Part shown: positions 17,493 to 26,949 of the stretch, piece by piece
How positions within the stretch are numbered: position 1 is the first letter of the stretch
How the letters are laid out: each line of letters begins with the position of its first letter
Made by a program: the position numbers and the translations under genes
From: Nodosilinea sp. FACHB-141
GTDB lineage: Bacteria; Cyanobacteriota; Cyanobacteriia; Phormidesmidales; Phormidesmidaceae
DNA length: 64,000 nucleotides
Direction: 5' to 3'
Assembly: GCF_014696135.1 (NCBI RefSeq)
Contig: NZ_JACJPP010000007.1
Coordinates: 434,001-498,000, forward strand
Notes under the pieces: model-generated
The model's input: the letters and a program-made list of their open reading frames with translations, nothing else
What the model was told of the DNA's origin: nothing
Databases searched by the model: none

Positions 17493-17648
17493 CGGGCAGA
17501 TTGCGAGGCTAGGGAGATCGTACCCTAGTCACTCCAGTTTGCACTTCAACTGCGGGTGGCTAGGGTTTTCGCGTTCTGTTTTCCTCACCCTTCCACCCCT
17601 TGCGGGGGCAGGGCTTGCTCACTGCAACCAAAAAAGGAAACAGAACCG
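17400..17648 (+). promoter_or_regulatory. Structured leader upstream of the unknown gene at 17649
   Basis: The stretch before the ATG at 17649 is rich in short perfect stems: AATCT/AGATT (17486-17502), CTAGGG (17509-17514) with CCCTAG (17523-17528), and CCCC/GGGG around 17596-17607. It overlaps the end of the weak ORF at 17277-17492. It could be a folded 5-prime leader or a small RNA; no known riboswitch was recognised. Confidence 0.3.
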
Positions 17649-17942
17649 ATGTTTGAATATCTCGAACCAGACGCCAGCAATAACCAAGAAACCGGCTCCC
17701 TACCGCTGCCGCCCGGAGGCACTAACAAAGGCACCCGGCCTCTAAACCCCGAGAAAGTGCGCCACCTGCTCTACGGCAGCCTGGCCGCCATCGATCGCAC
17801 CATCAAAATTCTCCATTCCTTCGGCTACGCCGACCCCAACGACTGGAGCGACCCCATCCCCGTGCCGCCGAGCAGTGCCGCCGCCACCGACCACCCCAAC
17901 CAATGGATGGTGATCATGACCAAGACCTTGCTCATTAAGTAG
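17649..17942 (+). CDS. Conserved cyanobacterial unknown protein, 97 residues
   Basis: The start at 17649 (MFEYLEPDAS) is chosen because upstream in-frame codons translate the leader. The central part, PEKVRHLLYGSLAAIDRTIKIL and HSFGYADPNDWSDP, resembles a hypothetical protein I have seen in other filamentous cyanobacteria; no function is known to me. The N-terminal 35 residues are proline/glycine-rich and the C-terminus ends MVIMTKTLLIK. A DNA segment within it (around 17725-17745) recurs in altered form just after the gene (18000-18018). It is followed by the 21-bp repeat array and then by another conserved unknown gene on the same strand. Confidence 0.72.
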   Translation: MFEYLEPDASNNQETGSLPLPPGGTNKGTRPLNPEKVRHLLYGSLAAIDRTIKILHSFGYADPNDWSDPIPVPPSSAAATDHPNQWMVIMTKTLLIK

Positions 17943-17952
17943 CGGTCCCCAA

Positions 17953-18015
17953 AGAGACCGGGTGCCTGCTGCTACTAGCAACATCTTGAGTCAAAACAAC
18001 AAACACCCGGTCTCT
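17953..18015. repeat. Perfect 12-bp inverted repeat after the unknown gene
   Basis: AGAGACCGGGTG (17953-17964) is the exact reverse complement of CACCCGGTCTCT (18004-18015), with 39 bases between. The right arm with its flank (CACCCGGTCTCTAAAC) also resembles a piece of the preceding gene (CACCCGGCCTCTAAAC, 17730-17745), so the arm may be a duplicate of coding DNA. No T-run follows, so a simple terminator is unlikely. Confidence 0.7.
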
Positions 18016-18021
18016 AAACGC

Positions 18022-18210
18022 AAACTGGCACAGCTGTTTAGCGATCTGCGCCCGCTGATCGTTAATTGCAGCCCTGCGATCGCTAAACTGGCATAGCTGT
18101 TTGGCAAACTGGCACAGCTGTTTAACGATCTGCACCCTGTGATCGTCAATTGCAACCCTGTGATCGTCAAACTGGCACAGCTGTTTGGCAATTTCACCCC
18201 GCAGTTTAGC
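18022..18210. repeat. 21-bp minisatellite with 84-bp higher-order structure
   Basis: Nine consecutive 21-bp units start at 18022, 18043, 18064, 18085, 18106, 18127, 18148, 18169 and 18190. Units 1, 4, 5 and 8 carry AAACTGGCA(C/T)AGCTGTTT; units 2 and 6 carry GATCTGC-C-CTGATC-type cores; units 3 and 7 carry AATTGCA-CCCTG-GATCG. Units 1-4 and 5-8 therefore form two 84-bp blocks. The period equals seven codons, leaving long open frames on both strands. On the plus strand the heptads read KLAQLFS/DLRPLIV, with one TAG in unit 4 where the others have CAG; on the minus strand they read AKQLCQF/DDHRVAI. Neither frame has a good start signal, so coding is doubtful. Confidence 0.85.
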
Positions 18211-18465
18211 TCTGCGCCAGCTACAGCAATTCCTTTGCCCTGCGTTTGCTAGTTTCGCTCCGCCATTTGACCGAGGTTTGGCTAAAACCTCCTGTTTCTG
18301 GTGCGATCGCAAACTCCCAGGGGCAGCATTACCTCATAAGACTACGCAGAACCAATCAAAAAGCCGCTTTATTGTTCTGTGTTGCAGAGTTCCTGAAAAT
18401 CGGGCCTTAGGGCCAAAAAATTCCCTTAAAAAAACCAAACTCCTAAATGTAATGAGGTAACTCTT

Positions 18466-18828
18466 ATGGCTATTGTTGACACCAGCCGCCGGCTACCAAC
18501 CCGCTCCATGCTGCAAGATATCCAGGCCTACGAAGGGCTTGCCGCCGTCAAAGACTACACCACCCGTCGCCCAGAAGCTTCCGCCGAAGCGCTGCAAGCC
18601 AACCTGGCTGCCATGCAGGCCAAGCAGCAAAAAGAAACCGAACTAGCAGCTCTAGCCAAAGCCGCTGCCGACGAAGCCCGCCAAGCCGAGTGGGAATTCC
18701 ACAAAGGCGTGATTGCCATGAAAGAAAACGTACGAGGTACATTTGGCCCCGATAGCCACGAAGCCCAAGCCGTCGGCTACAAGAAAAAGTCTGAGCGCAA
18801 GCGCCCCCGTCGCCGCGCGGTGGCTTAG
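18466..18828 (+). CDS. Conserved unknown protein with basic C-terminus
   Basis: The 120-residue product starts MAIVDTSRRLPTRSMLQDIQ, has a long alanine/glutamine-rich helix (about 40-85), then the conserved-looking stretch MKENVRGTFGPDSHEAQAVG and a strongly basic tail YKKKSERKRPRRRAVA. The FGPDSxExQxxGxxKKSERK pattern is widespread in bacterial hypothetical proteins, where it is usually adjacent to a coiled coil. The charge suggests nucleic-acid contact, but this is inference. It is followed at once by a strong hairpin (18860-18898). The preceding 523 bp contain the 21-bp array. Confidence 0.75.
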   Translation: MAIVDTSRRLPTRSMLQDIQAYEGLAAVKDYTTRRPEASAEALQANLAAMQAKQQKETELAALAKAAADEARQAEWEFHKGVIAMKENVRGTFGPDSHEAQAVGYKKKSERKRPRRRAVA

Positions 18829-18859
18829 CAACAGGTACTCACATTTTAGATCTACAACC

Positions 18860-18898
18860 CAAAGCACCCCGGCCTCTTGATGAAGTCGGGGTGCTTTG
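18860..18898 (+). terminator. Hairpin after the basic unknown protein
   Basis: CAAAGCACCCCG (18860-18871) pairs perfectly with CGGGGTGCTTTG (18887-18898) around a 15-base loop. There is no U-run after the stem, so it may terminate weakly or protect the 3-prime end. Confidence 0.65.
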
Positions 18899-18984
18899 AG
18901 CTCATCTTGGTTTCGGTAGTAGTCCCAACTTTACTGCTAGAGAGTTTAGCCAGGCGCTCCTACAACTTCTTTTTTGACCGCCCA

Positions 18985-20217
18985 TCAGTGAGCGTCTACC
19001 TGCGACAGCATGTGAGTGCCCAAAATGCCGGCATCGCACATGCGGCACTGCCGACGACCGTAGTTACCCACTGTATTCACCCCCATCACCGCCAGGGCCA
19101 GGGCCGACGGCAGCTCGTAGGGGTCTGCGGCCGTGTAATTCACCGCGTAGCCCAAATCTTCTAGACAACCTACCGTCAAACGGCTCAAAGGATTTTGCCC
19201 CAGATTTAAGAAGCCCGTCATTAGCTCATTGCCAAATACAGCTTCTCGCCAGTGGCCATCTCGGGTGCCTTGCCCCCCCGTATTAGCCACTGGCACTGGC
19301 GTCATACCCTGGGCTCCAACCAGCGCCGCAAATTCCCGCATTCCATTTTGGCCCACGTAGGTCGGGTTGGCCGACCCCGCCCCCACCAGCAGGTTCTTAA
19401 TTTGCCAAATGGTGCCAATCCCAAACACATGGCCCATCTCGTGAATAATCACATCCAGCAGGCCGCCTTCCATTTCCAGGCGGGCCAAATCGCCCATGTC
19501 AAACTCCATGACTCCGGTGATGGGCAGCATCGAGCCGCTGCGCAAGCGAGTCGGGCCTGCCTGCCCTAGCACTCCGTTGGGGCCATCGATCGACAGACCC
19601 CGTGCTTCAATCAAGATATCGTCGATGGTTTCGCCATTGACCACGGCACTGGGCAAATCGCCAATGATAATCTCTGACCAACGGGCTGCCGCGACTTCAA
19701 AGACGGCTCGCTGAGTAGCGGTCAGCCCCCCCAAGAAACGCAGTTGAATGGAAAACTGAGAGGCGGGCAGCGCATCTGGCTGATCGGGTTCAACCACCAA
19801 ATCGAGCGACCAACGGTTGAGAACTCCCCCGTCCATAAAGGCTTCGTCTTGAATTTGCAGCGTCCAGGTGCCGTTAGGATTGCTATCAAGCAGCGGGGCT
19901 AGAGGCTGCTGGGGCCGAAATGTTCCTTGAAAAGGCGCTATGCCCTCGCTGATCACAATTCCCGCCCCATCGTCAAAGGTAGTATCAAAAAAGTTGTCGC
20001 CGTTGCCGCCAGCATTGCCGACTAGCAGCACCGATGCTCCGCTGGGGGCACTGAGAGAAATTCTCAGATCGCTGGTATAGGTATGTACTAGATCGAGAGT
20101 GACACTGATACGTTGAAGCGAACCTGGAATGTTGGCTACGTCAATCGAGGATGTGACGGCGGTAGGCGCAAATCGCGAAATTTCTACCGCCGTCTCGTTA
20201 GAGAATACTTGCTTCAT
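18985..20217 (-). CDS. Leishmanolysin-like zinc metalloprotease with P-domain
   Basis: The 410-residue product has an N-terminal proprotein-convertase P/Homo-B beta domain (about 1-145: SLQRISVTLDLVHTYTSDLRI, SNPNGTWTLQIQDEAFMDGG, LNRWSLDL) followed by a metallopeptidase with HEMGHVFGIGTIW, matching the HExxHxxGxGxxW signature of leishmanolysin-related enzymes, and a later histidine in RDGHWREAVFGNELMTGF as probable third zinc ligand. A methionine in NELMTGFL could be the Met-turn. The order P-domain first, protease second, is the reverse of proprotein convertases. No signal peptide is seen, which is odd for this class; secretion by a leaderless route or a cytoplasmic role are both possible. 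Confidence 0.82.
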   Translation of the reverse strand: MKQVFSNETAVEISRFAPTAVTSSIDVANIPGSLQRISVTLDLVHTYTSDLRISLSAPSGASVLLVGNAGGNGDNFFDTTFDDGAGIVISEGIAPFQGTFRPQQPLAPLLDSNPNGTWTLQIQDEAFMDGGVLNRWSLDLVVEPDQPDALPASQFSIQLRFLGGLTATQRAVFEVAAARWSEIIIGDLPSAVVNGETIDDILIEARGLSIDGPNGVLGQAGPTRLRSGSMLPITGVMEFDMGDLARLEMEGGLLDVIIHEMGHVFGIGTIWQIKNLLVGAGSANPTYVGQNGMREFAALVGAQGMTPVPVANTGGQGTRDGHWREAVFGNELMTGFLNLGQNPLSRLTVGCLEDLGYAVNYTAADPYELPSALALAVMGVNTVGNYGRRQCRMCDAGILGTHMLSQVDAH

Positions 20218-20417
20218 AAGGAGGCTAGATGCACTCGAAAACTTCAGACCAAGGGCGCGATCGCGCGATCGAGGGACTTCTCTTACTCAAAGACGTCCGA
20301 CCCTAGGGTAAGACACCTAGCCACCAAAATAATTAGCCAAAAGGTAGATCAACTAGGGCAGCAATGCGCTTTGCCACACTGCAATTTTGCCTTTATCTGC
20401 GTGTGGACGGGCGATCG

Positions 20418-20870
20418 CTAAAAATCATCAATCAAGCCGCTCAGGCGAGCCAGCACAGGGTCTTCAGGCACCTCTTCGACCTCTTCTGCATAGTGCACAT
20501 CGTCTGAGACTGGCTGGGGAGAAACTGGGACAGGAGAAACAGTGCCCCCCAGTTGAGTCATCTGGAGAGCCAACTGCTGTATCTGAGCCTCTAATCGCTC
20601 TAACCGGTTTTTCTCTTGGGCAAAAAAACGCTGCTCTACGCTGAGCAGCTGGACCTCAAGGCTCTCAATTCGTTTGTCCGCTGATGTTTGACTAGGGTAA
20701 GAGTGATTACTCAGCAAAAGCTGGTGGAGAGCTTCTTTACAAAGGCCGCTAAAACTCAAGCCCGGTTGTCTATCTAGCTCAGCTTTCACAGCCGCTAATA
20801 GATATTGATCAAGCTCACTTTGGCGAAAAAGAACCAACTTTTTTGTCTGGCGTAACCACTTCAATACCAT
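20418..20870 (-). CDS. Ribbon-helix-helix protein with coiled coil, probable ParR-like partner
   Basis: The ATG at 20870 (MVLKWLRQTKK) is preferred because AGGA lies eight bases upstream; an ATG 39 bases earlier is possible. The 150-residue product begins with a short-strand/helix/helix segment (LVLFRQSELDQYLLAAVKAEL, then SFSGLCKEALHQLLL) that looks like a ribbon-helix-helix DNA-binding fold. A coiled coil follows (about 70-110: RIESLEVQLLSVEQRF, RLERLEAQIQQLALQ) and an acidic proline-rich tail. It lies just downstream of the ParM-like gene, the position of ParR in type II partition operons. Assignment is by context and fold; sequence similarity to known ParR is not evident by eye. Confidence 0.6.
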   Translation of the reverse strand: MVLKWLRQTKKLVLFRQSELDQYLLAAVKAELDRQPGLSFSGLCKEALHQLLLSNHSYPSQTSADKRIESLEVQLLSVEQRFFAQEKNRLERLEAQIQQLALQMTQLGGTVSPVPVSPQPVSDDVHYAEEVEEVPEDPVLARLSGLIDDF

Positions 20871-20912
20871 TACTCTTATCCTGAAACCATAGTGCCACCC
20901 ACTGGTCAAAAC

Positions 20913-20987
20913 CTCTTCCCAATCGACCGCAGAATTCGCTTTCCTAAACTATTCAAGCAAGCAGAATCAACCTTCAATTGGGAAGAG
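20913..20987. repeat. 11-bp perfect inverted repeat between the parM- and parR-like genes
   Basis: CTCTTCCCAAT (20913-20923) pairs with ATTGGGAAGAG (20977-20987) across 53 bases. Within one transcript this would form a stem between the two cistrons, able to block decay or lower expression of the downstream gene. The motif GCAGAAT occurs twice in the loop. Confidence 0.65.
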
Positions 20988-21018
20988 ACTAGGCATGGCT
21001 AACGCCAAATCAAGAGAC

Positions 21019-22149
21019 CTAAGCTGCCGTACGGGCCGCACGGGCCGACGCCATTTGGGCTTCCCCATAAATATACTGCCCTAGGGCGTTAGCTTGTCGG
21101 CTCGGCGTAGCGAGGTGAGCATTGATCTTGGCCTCTCTCAGCAAGCGCTGAATATCTTCCCAAAAGAATTCGCCACCACCACCGGTGAGAATGACATCTG
21201 TAACTCGCTCTGGCAACCAGGCCAACAATCGGTTGCACATCTCTCGCGAGAAATTCTCTTTGAGGTTGGGCAAAATATCATCTAAGTTAGTGGGCCGATT
21301 AGCTCCCCGCGGGCGGTAAAATCGTTGCCCTTGAGGCTGATTTACAGCCGCGATTAACGCTAAAGACTGACTATCAGCTCCCTCAATTTGGGCTGCCACC
21401 TGCTCATAAAACTGGCTCATGGCAAACGCTTCACTTCTCGAAACGCCACGAGCAAACCTAAAGTTATCGACCATGATGCAGTCGGTGGTTTGGTGCCCAA
21501 TATCTACGATCGCGACCGGCAGCTTAGTAAAGTCAACGTTAATGTCTTTCTTCTCTTGCACCTCATTCCACAGAATGCTGCCATACCCCTCGGGCATGAC
21601 CCAAACCTTGTTGATGTTAATAGTAATCGGTTCACCCCGATAGCTCATCACATGCGGCCCCAGCAGCAAGCTCATCAGCTGCTCTTTCTCGCGCTCAAAC
21701 TGATCTTGGGAATGATAAGGCAGCCCCAGAACTACCGAAGTTTCATCTCGCATCTGAAAGTAACCGACACAGGCCAAAACCTTGACCAAAGCATCGTTGA
21801 CTTTAGATTGGCCTACCCCTAAATTAGCGCCAAAATCTTCTGCCAGCTGTCCCATGGCATAGCCGCTACCCTGGTAAACCATCCAAATGTCAGATAGAGG
21901 ATCCGTTGCACGGGCCTCGAATGCGCCTCCCTGCACTTGTTCTATCGACAGATGTTTGACATTCGCCGGAATGAAGACAACACCACTAGGATCGCGGCTG
22001 ATAGAAGTTTTTGTAGAAGTTCGCCCCAAATCGACACTGAGAATAGATTTGGACGACACAATGTTTTCCTTAGGTGCTGCGGCATCGCCTGTAGTTCTCA
22101 CTGGCGAAGTCTGGTTCATCGGTATAGAAGCAGCTTGTGACATGGTCAT
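21019..22149 (-). CDS. ParM/StbA-family actin-like ATPase
   Basis: The 376-residue product has the actin-fold motifs in order: phosphate-1 loop ILSVDLGRTSTKTS (about 37-50), phosphate-2 loop VAIVDIGHQTTDCIMVD near 215, and adenosine loop VILTGGGGEFFW near 320. ParM proteins form dynamic filaments that push plasmid copies apart, with ParR and a centromere parC. This copy lies two genes from groEL, so it is on a chromosome or a chromosome-like replicon. Chromosomal ParM/StbA homologues occur in cyanobacteria with poorly known roles. The N-terminal 30 residues are a variable extension. The ribbon-helix-helix gene follows after 148 bp. Confidence 0.85.
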   Translation of the reverse strand: MTMSQAASIPMNQTSPVRTTGDAAAPKENIVSSKSILSVDLGRTSTKTSISRDPSGVVFIPANVKHLSIEQVQGGAFEARATDPLSDIWMVYQGSGYAMGQLAEDFGANLGVGQSKVNDALVKVLACVGYFQMRDETSVVLGLPYHSQDQFEREKEQLMSLLLGPHVMSYRGEPITININKVWVMPEGYGSILWNEVQEKKDINVDFTKLPVAIVDIGHQTTDCIMVDNFRFARGVSRSEAFAMSQFYEQVAAQIEGADSQSLALIAAVNQPQGQRFYRPRGANRPTNLDDILPNLKENFSREMCNRLLAWLPERVTDVILTGGGGEFFWEDIQRLLREAKINAHLATPSRQANALGQYIYGEAQMASARAARTAA

Positions 22150-22617
22150 TGATTCTGAACCCTTTATCGAGCATCACAAAAACCACCAACCTCATACCCC
22201 CGCAGCAAAGCTAAGTCAAAGACCTCTAGGGGCTTTGACGGGGATCGGGTTTTAGACTTGATGGCTAACTGTCCAAGACTCCTAAATCGAAGAAGTGTTC
22301 CAGAAAAAGTTTTTCTTTTAAAAGCTGCACTTTAGTATTACAATGCCGAGCATTTAAATAGCTTTGTAGATAACCTACCTGTCAGTAATCTCTGTCCTCG
22401 ACAGGTCAAAAAGATCACAGAGATTCTTCATCAAAGCCTATAACTCTTACGTTCTATGCCTATTTGCTCCGTCTTTGCAAACATCTATCTGATGGCAGAA
22501 TAAGCAAAGCTGATGATTCCAGCCCATACCTTATATGCATTAATCAGTTCATGGTATCAATAAACCTCAATTTATTTTAGGTTTGAATGGGCTTGGGCCA
22601 GGTATTTTCTCCCGATC
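22150..22617. promoter_or_regulatory. parM upstream region with nested inverted repeats
   Basis: This 468-bp non-coding stretch holds GTCAAAG (22215-22221) paired with CTTTGAC (22233-22239) 66 bases before parM, and two interlocked pairs: ACCTGTC (22377-22383) with GACAGGT (22400-22406), and AATCTCTGT (22387-22395) with ACAGAGATT (22417-22425). The second set is arranged 1-2-1'-2', so as RNA it could form an H-type pseudoknot; as DNA it offers two overlapping dyads. It may be an operator or centromere-like site for the downstream ribbon-helix-helix protein. Confidence 0.5.
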
Positions 22618-22658
22618 AAAAAGAGTCCCGGTTAATTGCATTAGCCGGGACTCTTTTT
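22618..22658 (-). terminator. Intrinsic terminator of the groESL operon
   Basis: AAAAAGAGTCCCGG (22618-22631) pairs perfectly with CCGGGACTCTTTTT (22645-22658), loop 13 bases, giving a GC-rich stem with a U-run on either strand. It lies 42 bases after the groEL stop and is likely bidirectional. Confidence 0.9.
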
Positions 22659-22699
22659 GTTTACCTCAAAGCAACCCGTGTTGGGTCTGCTTTAGCGGA

Positions 22700-24592
<1,893 letters not shown>

Positions 24593-24904
24593 CTAGCCAA
24601 GGGCAGCTAGAATATCAGACTCGCGCAGCAGCACGTAGTCATCGGTGCCGAGCTTGATGTCAGTGCCGGCGTACTTGGAGTAGAGCACCTTGTCGCCGAC
24701 TTTGACTTCCACAGGCTGGAACGAGCCATTGTCATCGCGCTTGCCGGGGCCGACCTGCACCACTTCACCCACCTGGGGCTTTTCTTTAGCGGTGTCGGGC
24801 AGCAAAATGCCGCCAGCAGTTTTTTCTTCAGCTTCGCTGACCTTGACCAAAATGCGATCGCCCAGAGGCTTCACAGTAGACACACTCAGGGTGACTGCGG
24901 CCAT
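24593..24904 (-). CDS. groES: Co-chaperonin GroES
   Basis: The 103-residue product contains [22 protein letters not shown] with the mobile loop ([14 protein letters not shown]), [11 protein letters not shown], and [14 protein letters not shown]. It caps the GroEL ring. GGAGG lies six bases before the ATG. A perfect CIRCE operator is 51-77 bases upstream of the ATG, so the operon is expected to be repressed by HrcA; HIP1-rich spacer follows to groEL. Confidence 0.98.
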   Translation of the reverse strand: MAAVTLSVSTVKPLGDRILVKVSEAEEKTAGGILLPDTAKEKPQVGEVVQVGPGKRDDNGSFQPVEVKVGDKVLYSKYAGTDIKLGTDDYVLLRESDILAALG

Positions 24905-24954
24905 AACGTACCTCCAAAGGTTTGCTTAATGAATGTTGAATCGGACAGGACGCG

Positions 24955-24981
24955 TTAGCACTCTCGCATCCTGAGTGCTAA
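24955..24981. promoter_or_regulatory. CIRCE heat-shock operator
   Basis: TTAGCACTC-N9-GAGTGCTAA is an exact match to the CIRCE consensus bound by the HrcA repressor. It lies just upstream of groES, as expected. Confidence 0.97.
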
Positions 24982-25038
24982 TTTAGCCGCCAGAAAGTTA
25001 TCTCGGCAATTCTCTGGGAGGTGTGGTTTGCCGTACTT

Positions 25039-25204
25039 GGGTGGGAGGGTGGATGGGTAGGTGGGTAGGCGGGTGGATGAGTAGGGGGTGCATGGAAATG
25101 CAGTGCAGGTTCAGAGACTACGAGGCTTAACTTCTTGCTTACTCATCCACCCATCCACCCATCCACCCGCCTACTCTCCCACTTCCCCACTCCCCACTCA
25201 CCCC
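25039..25204. repeat. G-rich and C-rich inverted low-complexity arms
   Basis: A G-rich arm (25039-25091, built from GGGTGGATGGGTAGG-like units) is followed by a C-rich arm (25141-25204, ACTCATCCACCC-type units). GTAGGCGGGTGGATGAGT in the first can pair with the second. The C-rich arm touches the last codons of the gene at 25198. Confidence 0.75.
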
Positions 25205-25542
25205 TGCCACTCCCCAAACACAATCGACTGCGCTGCTTTCCCAATTCGCCCTAGGTCTTCGTCGAGCAGCGGTGGCCACACAACGCCAGCCTTTTGCCCC
25301 TGGGCGTAGAGCTGGCGGCTTTCGTAGGAGAGGATGAAAAGGGCCTGGGTGAGGGTGCGATCGAGGGTGGGTTCGTTCTTTAGGCCTTCAAACAGCGCCT
25401 TGAGGGCGAGCAGCAGAGAGGTGACCTGCCCAGGCACGGGCGGTTTGCCCTGGCGCAGGCAAGCGATAAAGGTATCGGGCAGGTCTTCGCGGGTGCCAAG
25501 GGTTTGGCGGACGACAAATTCGCGAGAGGTTTCAAAATCCAT
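25198..25542 (-). CDS. Conserved cyanobacterial protein of unknown function
   Basis: The 114-residue product, MDFETSREFVVRQTL..., contains FIACLRQGKPPVPGQVTSLL and AGVVWPPLLDEDLGRIGKAAQSI. I recall homologues throughout cyanobacteria, sometimes carrying the doubtful name dethiobiotin synthetase; no nucleotide-binding loop is present, so that name should not be trusted. It looks all-helical and cytoplasmic. It stands between groES and a divergent DegT aminotransferase gene. Confidence 0.72.
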   Translation of the reverse strand: MDFETSREFVVRQTLGTREDLPDTFIACLRQGKPPVPGQVTSLLLALKALFEGLKNEPTLDRTLTQALFILSYESRQLYAQGQKAGVVWPPLLDEDLGRIGKAAQSIVFGEWQG

Positions 25543-25740
25543 AGGGTAACGGTAGCTGAATTAGGGTGATTGAGCCCCGCGTGTGCTGATGGTTGCGCTT
25601 GAATCAAGGCTAAGTTTACCGCCTGGTCGGATTTCAGCAGCATGGAACTGTAGAACGGTGCCTCTTCTTCAATTGATAAGGCGTCACAGTATGCGGGCAA
25701 GCTGAGCATAACTGGCGTCGTCCGTCGTTAACCCAAACCT

Positions 25741-26949
25741 ATGCAGGTGAGTATGACCATCCCTTCTCCACTGGCAGCTCCTTTAGCGGTTCCTTTTGTC
25801 GATTTGACCTGGCAGCATGGGCCGTTGCAGGAGACCATTCAGGGGGTAATTAACGCCGTTATCACCCAGGGAGACTTTGTGCTGGGCCAGGCATTAGCTG
25901 ACTTTGAGGCGAACTTTGCCTTGGCCTGCGGCACGCAGTTTGGGGTAGGGGTCGGCTGCGGCACCGATGCGATCGCCCTCGGTCTGATCGCCTGTGGTGT
26001 TGCCTCCGGCGACGAGGTGATCTTGCCCGCTAATACCTTTGTGGCGACGCTGATGGGGGTGCTGCGGTCAGGGGCGACGCCCGTCTTTGTGGACTGCGAT
26101 CGCACCACTGCCTTAATGGATCTCGATGCTGCTGAGCGGGCCATCACCCCCCGCACTCGCGCCATTTTGCCCGTACACCTCTATGGCCAAATGGTTTCGC
26201 CGCAGGGACTTCTGGATCTGGCCCACCGTCACCAGCTGATTATCTTTGAAGATGCGGCCCAAGCTCACCTAGCCCAACGCGAGGGCTACACCGCCGGTTC
26301 CATCGGCCTGGGGGCTGCCTTTAGCTTTTATCCCAGCAAGAACCTTGGCGCGTTGGGTGACGGGGGCATGTTTGTCACAGGCGACGGGCTGGTTGCCGGG
26401 ACGGCGCGATCGCTGCGCAACTATGGCGCCACCAGCAAGTACTACCACACCGAACCCCAGGGTACCAACAGCCGCCTCGATACCATGCAAGCCGCTGTGC
26501 TCAACGTTAAACTCCCCTATTTACCGGGGTGGAATCAGGCTCGCTATGCGATCGCCCAGCACTACGATCGCCGCCTTGCCCCCCTGGTTGAGCACGGCAT
26601 CCTCCCCATGCACAACGATGCTGGCCCCGGCCATATCTACCACCTCTACGTGGTGCGCATCACCGACACCTGCCCCAGCGATCGCGCCCATCTTCAAGCC
26701 CAACTCGCCAATGCTGGCATTCAAACCGGCATCCACTACCCCATCCCCTGCCACCTGCAACCCGCCTTTAGCGCCCTCGGCTACGGTCCCGGCAGCTTTC
26801 CCCAGGCCGAAGCCCTCAGCCAAGAGATTCTCTCCTTACCCATGTATCCCGGCATGACTTTCGAACAGGTCGATTACGTCGTAGACGCTATGGTTGAAGC
26901 AGTAACCGCCGCTAAGTCTGTCGGTGTTTTGCAAGCCGTGAGTGGGTAG
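25741..26949 (+). CDS. DegT/DnrJ/EryC1/StrS-family sugar aminotransferase
   Basis: A 402-residue PLP enzyme that typically transaminates a nucleotide-linked keto-sugar. Signatures: PFVDLTWQHGPL near the start, GVGCGTDAIALGL, DEVILPANTFVATLMG, the cofactor-binding IIFEDAAQAHLA, and SFYPSKNLGALGDGG with the Schiff-base lysine at residue 200. RSLRNYGATSKYYH and the N-SRLD motif (GTNSRLDTMQAAVL) follow. A second ATG lies 12 bases downstream. The C-terminus (LQAVSG) runs into a G-rich repeat. The downstream exosortase may share an envelope or exopolysaccharide role. Confidence 0.92.
   Translation: MQVSMTIPSPLAAPLAVPFVDLTWQHGPLQETIQGVINAVITQGDFVLGQALADFEANFALACGTQFGVGVGCGTDAIALGLIACGVASGDEVILPANTFVATLMGVLRSGATPVFVDCDRTTALMDLDAAERAITPRTRAILPVHLYGQMVSPQGLLDLAHRHQLIIFEDAAQAHLAQREGYTAGSIGLGAAFSFYPSKNLGALGDGGMFVTGDGLVAGTARSLRNYGATSKYYHTEPQGTNSRLDTMQAAVLNVKLPYLPGWNQARYAIAQHYDRRLAPLVEHGILPMHNDAGPGHIYHLYVVRITDTCPSDRAHLQAQLANAGIQTGIHYPIPCHLQPAFSALGYGPGSFPQAEALSQEILSLPMYPGMTFEQVDYVVDAMVEAVTAAKSVGVLQAVSG

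Noticed and set aside
17935..18312. Minus-strand ORF across the 21-bp array with heptad repeats
   Set aside because: The repeat period makes both strands open; start signal is poor and the N-terminal part lacks protein character.
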